Assembly: GCF_040729435.1 (NCBI RefSeq)
Contig: NZ_CP160398.1
Location: 4,066,001 to 4,130,000, forward strand
Direction of reading: 5' to 3'
Origin: Pseudomonas sp. HOU2
GTDB taxonomy: Bacteria; Pseudomonadota; Gammaproteobacteria; Pseudomonadales; Pseudomonadaceae
DNA: 64,000 bases
Shown: positions 26,288 to 34,903 of the stretch, in pieces
How the letters are laid out: every line of letters starts with the position of its first letter
Position numbering within the stretch: the first letter of the stretch is position 1
Made by a program: the position numbers and the translations under genes
Notes under the pieces: model-generated
What the model saw: the letters and a program-made list of their open reading frames with translations, nothing else
Told to the model about the DNA's origin: nothing
The model's database searches: none

Positions 26288-27895
26288 TTAGCGTTTGTTG
26301 CCTCCAAGAGCGCCGGTCAGGCCACCGAGTACACCACCCAGGCCACCGGTTGCGGTGCCACCGGTGGCGGTGCCGCCGTTGAGCAGGCCGCCGACTGCAC
26401 CAACGGTTGCGCCGACGTTGCTGACCACACCGCCGACGGCGGTAGTGACCGGGTTGTTGGTGGACGCGATGGTGGCGCCAACGGTGCTGACTGCGCCGCC
26501 GACCTGGCCGGTGAGACCGGCGACCGGTGCGCCCAGGCCTGTCGCTGCGCCAACTTGTTGGGTGACGCTGGTGACTGCACTGGTGACCGGATTAAGCCCG
26601 GCACCGACGGTGGCGCCGACGCTGGCCAGTGGCGAGGTAGTGGCGGTGATCGGAGTACCCGAGCCGCCGAGTACGGTGTTGAGCGAGGCGACGGTATTGC
26701 CCAGTCCGCCAGCCGTGACGCCGCCGGCACTGACCACGCCGTTGGTGCTGCCAGCGTTCAGCCCGGAGCCGACGTTGACCACGGCGCCGCCAACCGTTTG
26801 CAGCAAGCCGGTACCGCCCAGGCCGCCGCCGAGACCGCCGCCCAATCCACCACCGGTGCTGGTGCCGTTATCCACCAGCCCGCCGGCTTTGCCAACCGCG
26901 GTGCCGACGTTGGTCAACGCGCCGCCAACGGTGTTGGTCAAGGCGTTGCCGCCGCCAGCACCGGTTACCTGACCGCCCACGCCTTTGACGGCGCCACCGA
27001 CCTGGCCGAGTACGCCATTGAGCGGAGCGCCGAGGCCGGTCGCAGCGCCGACTTTGTCGGTGGTGCTTTCAACCATCGCAATCACGGGCACCAGACCGTT
27101 GCCGACACTTTTGGTCACTGAACCGAGTGGGCCGGTGGTGGTGGCCAGGCTCAGGGTGTCGCCGAGCATGGTGACTTTTTCACCGACGCCGTCGAGTACC
27201 GGGGCGACTTTGGTGACCACGCCGCCGACAACCGGAACGCTGCCGGTGGCGGTCGCCAGCTTGCCGCTCAGGTCCGATACACCGTTGCCGACATCGCTGA
27301 CCACGCCGCCCACCGAGGATGCGGTGACGCCCAGACCGTTGTCGACGGTGCCCAGTTTGCCAATGCCGTTGGCCACGCCATTGCCGAGGGTGCTGACCAC
27401 GTTGCCAGTGGTGTTGGCCGCGCTTTGCACGACGCCACCGACGACCGGTACGGTGCTCAGCGAATCGCCGACCTGGCCGACGCCATCACCGACGTCTGCG
27501 ACGGTTTTGCCGACATCCTGCACCAGGGTGGTGGTCACCAGCGGAGTGGTGGTCGGGTTGGTTGGACCCGTAGGGTCGGTCGGATTGGTTGGGTTGGTCG
27601 GATCGGTCGGGTTGGTTGTACCCGTACCGCCAGTACCGCCAGTACCGCCGGTGCCTCCGGTACCACCTGTGCCTGCGGTATCGGTGCCGCCGGTGCCGCC
27701 GGTGCCGCCGGTGCTGCCAGTGCCACTGCTACCGCCAGTACCACTAGTGCCGCCAGTGCCCGACGTCGCGCTGTCTGGCGAAGAGCTGCCGGAGCTGCTG
27801 TGATGGCCGCCACCGCCGCTGCTGCAGCCAGCGAGGCCAAGGGAGAGGATCAATGCCAGAGCTGTTGCCGATTTGCACCACACTTGAGTTTTCAT
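26288..27895 (-). CDS. Gly/Val/Thr-rich 'collagen-like' repeat surface lipoprotein
   Basis: A 535-residue secreted repeat protein. Order of parts: signal peptide with lipobox LAGC (MKTQ start at 27895, AAGGAAT site), a Ser/Gly-His linker, a Gly/Thr-rich tract of GTG and TGG units, a Pro-rich stalk of NPT/DPT units, then a long Val/Gly-rich region in which PVVGGVV and VGAATGLGAP plus GQVGGAV recur. No true Gly-X-Y collagen triplets with Pro are seen, so the common label 'collagen-like' describes composition only. It is probably an adhesin or matrix protein. It stands directly upstream of tpsB. Confidence 0.72.
   Translation of the reverse strand: MKTQVWCKSATALALILSLGLAGCSSGGGGHHSSSGSSSPDSATSGTGGTSGTGGSSGTGSTGGTGGTGGTDTAGTGGTGGTGGTGGTGGTGTTNPTDPTNPTNPTDPTGPTNPTTTPLVTTTLVQDVGKTVADVGDGVGQVGDSLSTVPVVGGVVQSAANTTGNVVSTLGNGVANGIGKLGTVDNGLGVTASSVGGVVSDVGNGVSDLSGKLATATGSVPVVGGVVTKVAPVLDGVGEKVTMLGDTLSLATTTGPLGSVTKSVGNGLVPVIAMVESTTDKVGAATGLGAPLNGVLGQVGGAVKGVGGQVTGAGGGNALTNTVGGALTNVGTAVGKAGGLVDNGTSTGGGLGGGLGGGLGGTGLLQTVGGAVVNVGSGLNAGSTNGVVSAGGVTAGGLGNTVASLNTVLGGSGTPITATTSPLASVGATVGAGLNPVTSAVTSVTQQVGAATGLGAPVAGLTGQVGGAVSTVGATIASTNNPVTTAVGGVVSNVGATVGAVGGLLNGGTATGGTATGGLGGVLGGLTGALGGNKR
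27540..27775 (-). repeat. Minisatellite inside the repeat lipoprotein gene
   Basis: Short units of 6-9 bases such as GCCGCCGGT/GTACCGCCA and GGTCGGATTGGTTGG repeat in tandem, coding for the Gly/Thr-rich and NPT/DPT tracts. Copy number can be expected to vary between strains. Confidence 0.8.
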
Positions 27896-28028
27896 GATTG
27901 AGATTCCTTGCACCTGTAACAACATTCGTCGTTTTCGATGGCTCACCGATCTGTCGCCGGTAATGCCTCGTCCGTGGTGTCAATCTCAATCGCGCCGCAG
28001 GTTTCGACCATTCTCAAGTTGGTATTAA

Positions 28029-28047
28029 CGCCTTTATATATAAGGCG
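28029..28047. promoter_or_regulatory. Palindrome upstream of the repeat lipoprotein gene
   Basis: CGCCTT and AAGGCG flank a TATATAT centre, giving a perfect 6-7-6 inverted repeat about 135 bases upstream of the start. A plausible operator; no protein can be named. Confidence 0.4.
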
Positions 28048-28089
28048 CCGCGCCGTGCCTAAGGACTAATACCCAGGATATAGATGCAT

Positions 28090-28126
28090 AAAAAAAGGCC
28101 TTGAAAATCAAGGCCTGGGGTTTTTC
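28090..28126 (-). terminator. Terminator of the MaoC/FabG transcript
   Basis: AGGCCTTG and CAAGGCCT stem with an AAAAT loop. On the minus strand it is followed by a run of T, and it lies about 70 bases past the hydratase stop. Confidence 0.85.
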
Positions 28127-28198
28127 AGAGTGCGGCGCCAAGCGTGGAAAAACTTAAGTGATATATACACAATTTACAGGCTTGCCCGGGGGTGAGGA

Positions 28199-29053
28199 TC
28201 AGGCAATCGGTTGCCATTGCCCGACCATGTGTTCCAGATCGCCGTGGCCGATCAGGCGCAACTCGCCGCTGGATCCCGGCGCACTCGCCAGCAATGAAAC
28301 CTCACTGGGCAAGCGCACCGGTTTGCGAAAGTGCACGGCGATTTCAAGGTTGGCCTTGGGTAGATGATCAGCCAGTGCCGCGAGGGTTCTGGCCTTGTTC
28401 CACAAACCGTGAGCAATCGCCGTGGGGAAACCGAACAGCTTGGCACTGGCGGCGCTCAGGTGAATCGGGTTGTAGTCGCCCGAGACTTTGGCGTATTGCC
28501 GACCGATATCGGCTGGGGCTTTCCATTGCGCCACTTGCGTCAACACCTGGGACGGCTCCCAGTGTTGCTCGACAGGTTCTCCATCGAGTTTCACCCCGCG
28601 ACAGAGCATCTGGCTTTCGGCCTCCCACAGTGGTCCGAGTTGATCGTCCAGAGTGGTCAGTACGTCGAAGGTCGCACCTTTGGCATGCGGCTGCAGGTTG
28701 TGCACGCGAACACTGACTTGCGCTCGACTGATCCCGCCCATCGGTCGCAATACGCGTATGCGGTTGCTCAGATGAATCAGCCCCAGCAGCGGGAACGGAA
28801 ATTCCTTGGCCGTGAGCAATTGCATCTGCAGGGCGAACGCGAGGATGTGTGGATAAGTCGGCGGCAGCAGGCCGTCATCGGCAAAGCCGCAGACCTTGCG
28901 ATACGCCGCCAGTTTCTGGCCGTCGACATCGACCCAGCAGCGCAAACCGCTGTCGGGCAGTCGGGTACCGGTGATCTTGCGCCGTGTCGCGGCCCGCGCG
29001 TACAGGGCGGGCAGGCTCGGTTCACGGTCGAGGGTGTGCCATTCAATGCTCAT
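28199..29053 (-). CDS. MaoC-like (R)-specific enoyl-CoA/acyl dehydratase
   Basis: A double hot-dog-fold acyl dehydratase, 284 residues, that hydrates trans-2-enoyl thioesters or dehydrates 3-hydroxyacyl thioesters. The hydratase-2 motif is seen in the C-terminal half: SGDYNPIHLSAASAKLFGF and AIAHGLWNKAR, with the Asp/His pair. The start at 29053 is two bases after the fabG-like stop, so the two are one operon. Substrate chain length is unknown. Confidence 0.84.
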   Translation of the reverse strand: MSIEWHTLDREPSLPALYARAATRRKITGTRLPDSGLRCWVDVDGQKLAAYRKVCGFADDGLLPPTYPHILAFALQMQLLTAKEFPFPLLGLIHLSNRIRVLRPMGGISRAQVSVRVHNLQPHAKGATFDVLTTLDDQLGPLWEAESQMLCRGVKLDGEPVEQHWEPSQVLTQVAQWKAPADIGRQYAKVSGDYNPIHLSAASAKLFGFPTAIAHGLWNKARTLAALADHLPKANLEIAVHFRKPVRLPSEVSLLASAPGSSGELRLIGHGDLEHMVGQWQPIA

Positions 29054-29055
29054 GC

Positions 29056-30408
29056 CTATGCCCCCAGAACACTTTGTCCACAGACCCGCAATGCCTGACC
29101 GGTGAACGCACCGGTGCCCGGTTGCGCCAGCCATGCGACGGCTTCGGCGACGTCTTGCGGCAAACCGCCCTGGCCCAGCGAACTCATGCGCCGTCCGGCT
29201 TCACGCAGGCCGAACGGGATGTGCGCGGTCATCTGGGTTTCGATGAAGCCCGGGGCCACGGCGTTGATGCTGATGCCGCGTTCGTGCAGCATCGGCGCCC
29301 AGGCCTGCGCCAGGCCGATCAGCCCGGCCTTGCTTGCGGCGTAGTTGGTCTGTCCGCGATTGCCGGCGATGCCGCTGATCGAGGCCAGCAGAATCACCCG
29401 CCCATTGTCGTGCAGGGTGCCGCTGTCGAGCAGGGCCTTGGTCAGCACTTGCGGGGCATTGAGGTTGACCGCCAGCACCGCGTCCCAGAACTCCGGGGTC
29501 ATGTTGGCCAGAGTCTTGTCGCGGGTGATCCCGGCGTTGTGCACCAGAATGTCGAGGCCCTCCGGCAGCTGTTCGACCAGTTGCGCGGCGGCATCTTCGG
29601 CGCAGATGTCGAGGGTGATCGCCCGGCCGCCGAGGCGCGCGGCGAGGGCTTCCAGATCGGTCTTGGCCGGTGGTACGTCGAGCAGAATCACTTCCGCTCC
29701 GTCGCGGGCGAGGGTCTCGGCAATCGAGGCGCCGATCCCGCGTGCCGCGCCGGTAACCAGCGCCTTGCGTCCGGCCAATGGCCGGGTCCAGTCGGTGACC
29801 GGTGTGGCGCACGCGGTGAGGCGAATCACCTGCCCGGAGACAAAGGCGCTTTTCGGCGAGAGGAAAAACCGCAGCGGGCCTTCCAGTTGATCTTCGGCAC
29901 CTTCGCCGACGTAGATCAGTTGCAGCGTGCCGCCGCTGCGCAGCTCTTTGGCCAGCGAGCGCGAAAAGCCTTCGAGTGCCCGCTGTGCGCTGGACGCAAA
30001 CGGATCGCGCAAGGTTTCCGGGGCGCGGCCGAGGATCACCAGGTGCGCGCTGCTGTCGAGATTTTTCATCAACGGCTGGAAGAACTCGCGCAGCTGTTTG
30101 AGCTGGTCGGTGTGCTGCAGATCGCTGGCATCGAACACCACGGCCTTGAGTTTCGGCCCGTGCCCGGGAATCCACGCGGTGGCCAGCGACGGTTCGCTGC
30201 CGTAGCTGTAGATCGCATCGGTCAGGCGGTTGGCGAACGCGTTGATCCGCTCGGCCAGCGGCCCGCCGCCGATCAGCAGCGCTCCGTCCACCGGCCGCAG
30301 GCGTCCGGCCTGCCAGCGTTCCAGCCGCACCGGCGACGGCAGGCCCAAAGCCCCGACCAGACGGTGGCCGATGGATGAGTTGGCGAAGTCGATATAGCGG
30401 TCAGACAT
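29056..30408 (-). CDS. High-molecular-weight 3-oxoacyl-ACP reductase (FabG4-like SDR)
   Basis: A 450-residue reductase with a flavodoxin-like, non-catalytic N-terminal domain and a C-terminal SDR domain, the build of HMW FabG (FabG4). The cofactor loop KALVTGAARGIGASIAETLA begins near residue 210; the catalytic Ser/Tyr/Lys set is in LASISGIAGNRGQTNYAASK. NADH or NADPH preference is not decided. It works between the thiolase (divergent) and the hydratase (downstream, 2-base gap) as one step of a fatty-acid-like cycle. Confidence 0.87.
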   Translation of the reverse strand: MSDRYIDFANSSIGHRLVGALGLPSPVRLERWQAGRLRPVDGALLIGGGPLAERINAFANRLTDAIYSYGSEPSLATAWIPGHGPKLKAVVFDASDLQHTDQLKQLREFFQPLMKNLDSSAHLVILGRAPETLRDPFASSAQRALEGFSRSLAKELRSGGTLQLIYVGEGAEDQLEGPLRFFLSPKSAFVSGQVIRLTACATPVTDWTRPLAGRKALVTGAARGIGASIAETLARDGAEVILLDVPPAKTDLEALAARLGGRAITLDICAEDAAAQLVEQLPEGLDILVHNAGITRDKTLANMTPEFWDAVLAVNLNAPQVLTKALLDSGTLHDNGRVILLASISGIAGNRGQTNYAASKAGLIGLAQAWAPMLHERGISINAVAPGFIETQMTAHIPFGLREAGRRMSSLGQGGLPQDVAEAVAWLAQPGTGAFTGQALRVCGQSVLGA

Positions 30409-30518
30409 GGAACGCTCTCCAAAAGTTGGGGTTCAAAGTGTGGACTACCAACGGCAATCAATCGTTCGATCCACGCAATAAGGCCTACGCTAGAACAGCA
30501 GAGTAGACCACCGTCCCT

Positions 30519-30610
30519 CTGGGAGCTGGCTTGCCAGCGATGGCGCAGTGTCAGCCACTGGAAATGCTGGATGTGCCGGCCCCATCGCTGGCAAGCCAGC
30601 TCCCACAGGG
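30519..30610. repeat. REPIN, GGGAGCTGGCTTGCCAGCGAT family
   Basis: Two inverted copies ending in ATCGCTGGCAAGCCAGCTCC, between the divergent fabG-like and thiolase genes. It sits inside the promoter gap. Confidence 0.93.
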
Positions 30611-30643
30611 ATTCCATGAATTCGGATCAACAAGGAGCTTTTC

Positions 30644-31921
30644 ATGAGTCAGCTGCGCCGCGTCGCCATCATCGGCGGTAACCGTATTCCTTTCGCCCGC
30701 TCCAACGGGCCGTACGCCACTGCCAGCAATCAGGTGATGCTCACCGCCGCGCTTGAAGGCCTGATCGAACGCTACAACCTGCACGGCCTGCGCATCGGCG
30801 AAGTGGTGGCGGGGGCGGTGCTTAAATTGTCACGGGATATGAATCTGACCCGCGAGTGCGTGCTCGGCTCGCGGCTGTCACCGGCCACCCCGGCCTATGA
30901 CATCCAGCAAGCTTGCGGTACCGGGCTGGAAGCGGCGCTGCTGGTGGCCAACAAAATCGCCCTCGGCCAGATCGACTGCGGCATTGCCGGTGGCGTCGAC
31001 ACCACCTCGGACGCGCCGATCAGCGTCAGCGAAGGCTTGCGCAAAATCCTCCTGCAGGCCAACCGCGCCAAGACCACCGGCGACAAGCTGAAAACCTTTC
31101 TGCAACTGCGTCCGCGGCACCTGATCCCGGAATTCCCGCGTAACGGCGAACCGCGTACCGGCCTGTCGATGGGCCAGCACTGCGAACTGATGGCGCAGAC
31201 CTGGAACATTCCCCGTGAAGAGCAGGATCAACTGGCCCTCGAAAGCCATCACAAACTCGCTGCCTCCTACAGCGAAGGTTGGCACAACGATCTGATGACG
31301 CCGTTCCTCGGCCTGACCCGCGACAACAATCTGCGCCCGGACCTGACCCTGGAAAAACTCGCCACGCTCAAACCCGCTTTCGAACAAAGCGCCAAGGGCA
31401 CGCTGACGGCGGGCAACTCCACGCCGCTCACCGACGGCGCCTCGGTGGTGCTGCTGGGCAGCGAGGAATGGGCGAAGGAGCGTGGCTTGCCGATCCTCGC
31501 CTATCTGCGCGATGGCGAAGCGGCGGCGGTGGATTTCGTCAACGGCGCCGAAGGCCTGTTGATGGCGCCGGTGTATGCCGTGCCGCGCCTGCTGGCACGT
31601 AATGGGCTGACCCTGCAGGACTTCGATTACTACGAAATTCACGAAGCGTTCGCCGCCCAGGTGCTGTGCACGCTCAAGGCCTGGGAAGACCCTGAATATT
31701 GCAAGACGCGTTTGGGGCTGGACGCACCGCTGGGCTCGATCGATCGCAGCCGGTTGAATGTGAAAGGCAGCTCGCTGGCGGCGGGGCATCCGTTTGCCGC
31801 GACCGGTGGGCGGATTGTCGCAAACATGGCGAAACTGCTGGATGCGGCAGGCAAGGGCAGGGGGCTGATCTCGATCTGCGCGGCTGGGGGGCAGGGTGTC
31901 ACCGCAATCATCGAACGCTAA
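30644..31921 (+). CDS. FadI-like thiolase / acetyl-CoA C-acyltransferase
   Basis: A 425-residue thiolase. The acylated Cys is in DIQQACGTGLEAALL near residue 90; the C-terminal His and Cys are in GHPFAATGGR and ICAAGGQGV. The protein is closest to the long FadI-type thiolases by its ends (VAIIGGNRIPFARSNGPY). Divergent from the fabG-like and MaoC-like genes; together they give thiolase, ketoreductase and hydratase activities, which fits either chain extension or breakdown. The missing step (dehydrogenase or enoyl reductase) is not in the window. Confidence 0.87.
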   Translation: MSQLRRVAIIGGNRIPFARSNGPYATASNQVMLTAALEGLIERYNLHGLRIGEVVAGAVLKLSRDMNLTRECVLGSRLSPATPAYDIQQACGTGLEAALLVANKIALGQIDCGIAGGVDTTSDAPISVSEGLRKILLQANRAKTTGDKLKTFLQLRPRHLIPEFPRNGEPRTGLSMGQHCELMAQTWNIPREEQDQLALESHHKLAASYSEGWHNDLMTPFLGLTRDNNLRPDLTLEKLATLKPAFEQSAKGTLTAGNSTPLTDGASVVLLGSEEWAKERGLPILAYLRDGEAAAVDFVNGAEGLLMAPVYAVPRLLARNGLTLQDFDYYEIHEAFAAQVLCTLKAWEDPEYCKTRLGLDAPLGSIDRSRLNVKGSSLAAGHPFAATGGRIVANMAKLLDAAGKGRGLISICAAGGQGVTAIIER

Positions 31922-31980
31922 AAGATCGCAGCCTTCGACGCCAATTTCATGCAGGAGCTGCCGCAGGCTGCGATCTTTTG
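31921..31980. repeat. REP pair, partly decayed
   Basis: A truncated AAAAGATCGCAGCCTTCG copy followed by a full inverted GGAGCTGCCGCAGGCTGCGA element, starting at the thiolase stop codon. Confidence 0.8.
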
Positions 31981-32212
31981 ACCTTGAATCTTTTCATCAC
32001 CGCTGCGTGTCAGATTCTGTCGCAAATGCCCTCGACAGCCGATAACTACAAGCAAGGTCGGCTCGGCTATGATCGGCAAAGCTCGATTATTTCGGCACAG
32101 TGTGTGCATCCACAGGGTTCACAGGTCGGCAACCCCTCCCCGTAGCGCGAGGATTGCCGTATAACGAGTGACATTCGCGTGTTTGGTAATAAAGGACCCA
32201 CAATAAAAGCTG

Positions 32213-33109
32213 ATGAAGACTCCAAAACGCATTGAACCCCTGATCGAAGACGGTCTGGTCGACGAAGTGCTGCGCCCACTCATGAGTGGTAAAGAAGCAG
32301 CTGTTTATGTGGTGCGCTGCGGTAACCAGTTACGTTGCGCGAAGGTTTACAAGGAGGCGAACAAACGCAGTTTCCGCCAGGCAGCCGAGTATCAGGAAGG
32401 CCGCAAGGTGCGTAACAGCCGGCAGGCCCGGGCGATGGCCAAGGGTTCGAAATTCGGTCGCAAGGAGACCGAAGACGCCTGGCAGAACGCCGAAGTCGCG
32501 GCGTTGTTCCGTCTGGCCGGTGCCGGTGTGCGAGTGCCCAAGCCGTACGACTTTCTCGATGGCGTGCTGCTGATGGAGCTGGTGGCCGACGAGTATGGCG
32601 ATGCGGCGCCGCGTCTGAACGACGTGGTGCTGGAGCCGGATCAGGCCCGCGAATATCACGCGTTCCTGATCTCGCAGATCGTGCTGATGTTGTGTACCGG
32701 TCTGGTGCACGGTGACCTCTCGGAGTTCAACGTGCTGCTGACCCCGACCGGCCCGGTAATCATCGACCTGCCGCAGGCAGTGGATGCCGCCGGCAACAAC
32801 CACGCGTTCAGCATGCTCGAGCGCGATGTGGGCAACATGGCTTCGTACTTCGGGCGCTTTGCCCCGGAGCTGAAGCAGACCCGCTACGCGAAAGAAATGT
32901 GGGCGTTGTACGAAGCCGGCACCTTGCATCCCAACAGCGTGCTGACCGGTGAGTTCGACGATCCGGAAGATCTGGCTGATGTTGGCGGTGTATTGCGCGA
33001 GATCGAAGCGGCGCGGCTCGACGAAGAGCGCAAGCAGGCGATCCGTGCGGCGGATGACCAGCCCAAAGGCAAGTCCGACGAACCACCGCCGCCACCGTGG
33101 ATGCAGTAA
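32213..33109 (+). CDS. RIO1-family serine protein kinase
   Basis: A 298-residue atypical protein kinase. The RIO marks are YVVRCGNQLRCAKVYKEANK (ATP loop and Lys), VHGDLSEFNVLL (catalytic loop with Asp and Asn) and PVIIDLPQAV (metal-binding Asp). Eukaryotic and archaeal RIO kinases act in ribosome maturation; bacterial ones are little studied. It has its own promoter gap and a strong terminator, so it is monocistronic. The last 20 residues are charged and Pro-rich. Confidence 0.88.
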   Translation: MKTPKRIEPLIEDGLVDEVLRPLMSGKEAAVYVVRCGNQLRCAKVYKEANKRSFRQAAEYQEGRKVRNSRQARAMAKGSKFGRKETEDAWQNAEVAALFRLAGAGVRVPKPYDFLDGVLLMELVADEYGDAAPRLNDVVLEPDQAREYHAFLISQIVLMLCTGLVHGDLSEFNVLLTPTGPVIIDLPQAVDAAGNNHAFSMLERDVGNMASYFGRFAPELKQTRYAKEMWALYEAGTLHPNSVLTGEFDDPEDLADVGGVLREIEAARLDEERKQAIRAADDQPKGKSDEPPPPPWMQ

Positions 33110-33121
33110 GCGCTTGAACAG

Positions 33122-33146
33122 AAACCCGGCTTCGGCCGGGTTTTTT
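33122..33146 (+). terminator. Terminator of the RIO kinase gene
   Basis: AAACCCGGC and GCCGGGTTT stem, TTCG tetraloop, then a T-run, 13 bases after the stop. Confidence 0.95.
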
Positions 33147-33175
33147 GTGCCCGTATATTCCGTCACCACACCTCA

Positions 33176-33270
33176 CTGTGGGAGCTGGCTTGCCAGCGAT
33201 AGCGGTGGTTCAGCTGAAAATTTTATCGGATGTACCGGCCTCTTCGCTGGCAAGCCAGCTCCCACAGGGG
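33176..33270. repeat. REPIN, GGGAGCTGGCTTGCCAGCGAT family
   Basis: Two inverted copies upstream of the MFS gene; the same family as 30519-30610 and 46997-47089. Confidence 0.92.
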
Positions 33271-33333
33271 GCGGTGGTATCTATGGACGTTATATGGGAA
33301 TCTTGTCCGCCCCCGCACACTCAAGGATTGAAT

Positions 33334-34536
33334 GTGAACGCCCGCCTGATCATCACCGCCCGTTTGATCTCAGACTTCGGCGCTTTCCTCAACATGGTCG
33401 CGCTGGCGACTTACGTTTACCTGCTGAGCAACAGCGCCATGAGCGTCGGGATCTTTCTCGCCAGCCGGGTTGGCGGGGGGATTTTTGCCAGTCTGATCGG
33501 TACGCGCTTCTACCGGCGCTGGAATGGCCGGATGCCGTTGATTGTCTTCGATCTTTTGCGTGCGACGTTGCTCGGTCTGCTGTTGATCCTGCCAGTGAGC
33601 CAGCAGGCGTTGCTGTTGCCGGTAATCGCTTTCGGCCTGGGCTTTGGCAACTCGATGTTCGCCATCGGCCTCAACAGCCAGTTGCCGAGGCTGATCGCCC
33701 CGGCGCAGCTACTGAAAACCAACGCCTGGATCACCTCGGCGTCATCGGCGGCGATGGTTGGCGGCAGTCTGGTCTCGGGGTTGCTGGTGGCGGCATTCGG
33801 CTTCGAAACGGTGTTCGCGCTCAACGCACTGACCTATCTGCTGGCGGCGCTGTTGATTGCGCCGTTGCGCTTCGCCGCTGCAGAAGTCAGCGAACAATCG
33901 GCCAGCGAACGCGGCGAATGGTCAGCCCTGAAACAAGGCCTGCGCAGTGCCCCGGTGATTGCGGCGATGCTCGCCGTGACCATGGCCGACACCTTGGGCA
34001 GTGCCGCGCACAACGTCGGGTTCCCGATCATCTCCAGACTGCTGACACCCGATTCGGCCAGCACCACGCTGGGCCTGATGCTAGCGGTGTGGGCCAGCGG
34101 CAAACTGCTCGGCGCACGGATTGCCAGTCGCCTCAAAGGCACGGATAACCGTGATCTGGAGCGACGGTATTTCTTCGGGGTGGCGTTGATGTCCTGCGGT
34201 TTTATCCTGATGTTCCAGCAGCACAGCCTGCTCGGCCTGCTGCTGTTTTCCCTGCCGGCGGGGTTGGGTGATGGCGTTTCCGAAGTCGGCCTGATGTCGC
34301 GCCTGCAACGTGAGCCTGAGCATTTGCGTCTGCCGATTTTCAGTTTCCTGACCTTGCTGCAAATGACCGGGTTTGGCGTCGGCATGCTGATTGCCGCGCC
34401 GTTCTACGAATGGTGGACGCCGGGTGCCGTGGTCATGCTGTTCCACGGCATCCCGCTCGGTACGCTGTTGACCGTGAAGTTGCTGGCGCTCAGGCGCGGG
34501 CGGGTTGCGCGCAGCAGCCCGACGCCAGCTCCTTGA
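33334..34536 (+). CDS. MFS transporter (MFS_3/EntS-like)
   Basis: A 400-residue twelve-helix inner-membrane transporter resembling the MFS_3 exporters: ARLISDFGAFLNMVALATYV at the start and GNSMFAIGLNSQLPRLI near residue 107. The GTG at 33334 is picked because AAGGA ends 6 bases before it; the frame is open to 33145 through a REPIN, which is not real coding. Substrate unknown. Its 3' end overlaps the convergent cueR by 47 bases, so its transcript runs into the copper genes antisense. Confidence 0.8.
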   Translation: MNARLIITARLISDFGAFLNMVALATYVYLLSNSAMSVGIFLASRVGGGIFASLIGTRFYRRWNGRMPLIVFDLLRATLLGLLLILPVSQQALLLPVIAFGLGFGNSMFAIGLNSQLPRLIAPAQLLKTNAWITSASSAAMVGGSLVSGLLVAAFGFETVFALNALTYLLAALLIAPLRFAAAEVSEQSASERGEWSALKQGLRSAPVIAAMLAVTMADTLGSAAHNVGFPIISRLLTPDSASTTLGLMLAVWASGKLLGARIASRLKGTDNRDLERRYFFGVALMSCGFILMFQQHSLLGLLLFSLPAGLGDGVSEVGLMSRLQREPEHLRLPIFSFLTLLQMTGFGVGMLIAAPFYEWWTPGAVVMLFHGIPLGTLLTVKLLALRRGRVARSSPTPAP

Positions 34537-34903
34537 GGATCGGACAGTCGGGACGATGGTCGCCATTACAGTGCTCGACCAGATCCTGCAGGGTGTCGCG
34601 CAACTCGCCGAGTTCGCGGATCTTCTGATTCAGTTCGTCGATGTGCTGACGCGCTAGCGCTTTCACATCGGCACTGGCACGTTGGCGATCCTGCCACAGG
34701 GTCAGCAGCTTGCCGACTTCCTCCAGGGAAAACCCCAAGTCCCGCGAACGCTTGATGAACGCCAGGGTGTGCAGGTCATCATCGCTGTAGACCCGGTAGC
34801 CGCTGTCGGTGCGATGGGCCGCCTTGAGCAGGCCGATCGACTCGTAATAGCGGATCATCTTCGCGCTCAGGCCACTGTGTCGGGCCGCTTGGCCGATGTT
34901 CAT
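34490..34903 (-). CDS. cueR: Copper-responsive MerR-family activator CueR
   Basis: Cu(I)-sensing activator of copper export genes, 137 residues. The winged helix opens with [20 protein letters not shown]; the dimer helix follows, and the metal loop has Cys112 and Cys120 ([14 protein letters not shown]), the same numbering as in E. coli CueR. An extra Cys pair lies near the C-terminus (SGCC). The start overlaps the copA stop by 4 bases (ATGA), so it is made from the copA transcript that it activates. Confidence 0.94.
   Translation of the reverse strand: MNIGQAARHSGLSAKMIRYYESIGLLKAAHRTDSGYRVYSDDDLHTLAFIKRSRDLGFSLEEVGKLLTLWQDRQRASADVKALARQHIDELNQKIRELGELRDTLQDLVEHCNGDHRPDCPILKELASGCCAQPARA

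Noticed and set aside
26219..27803. Long open frames on the plus strand opposite the repeat lipoprotein
   Set aside because: They are low-complexity mirrors of the GC-rich repeat gene, without ribosome sites or family motifs.
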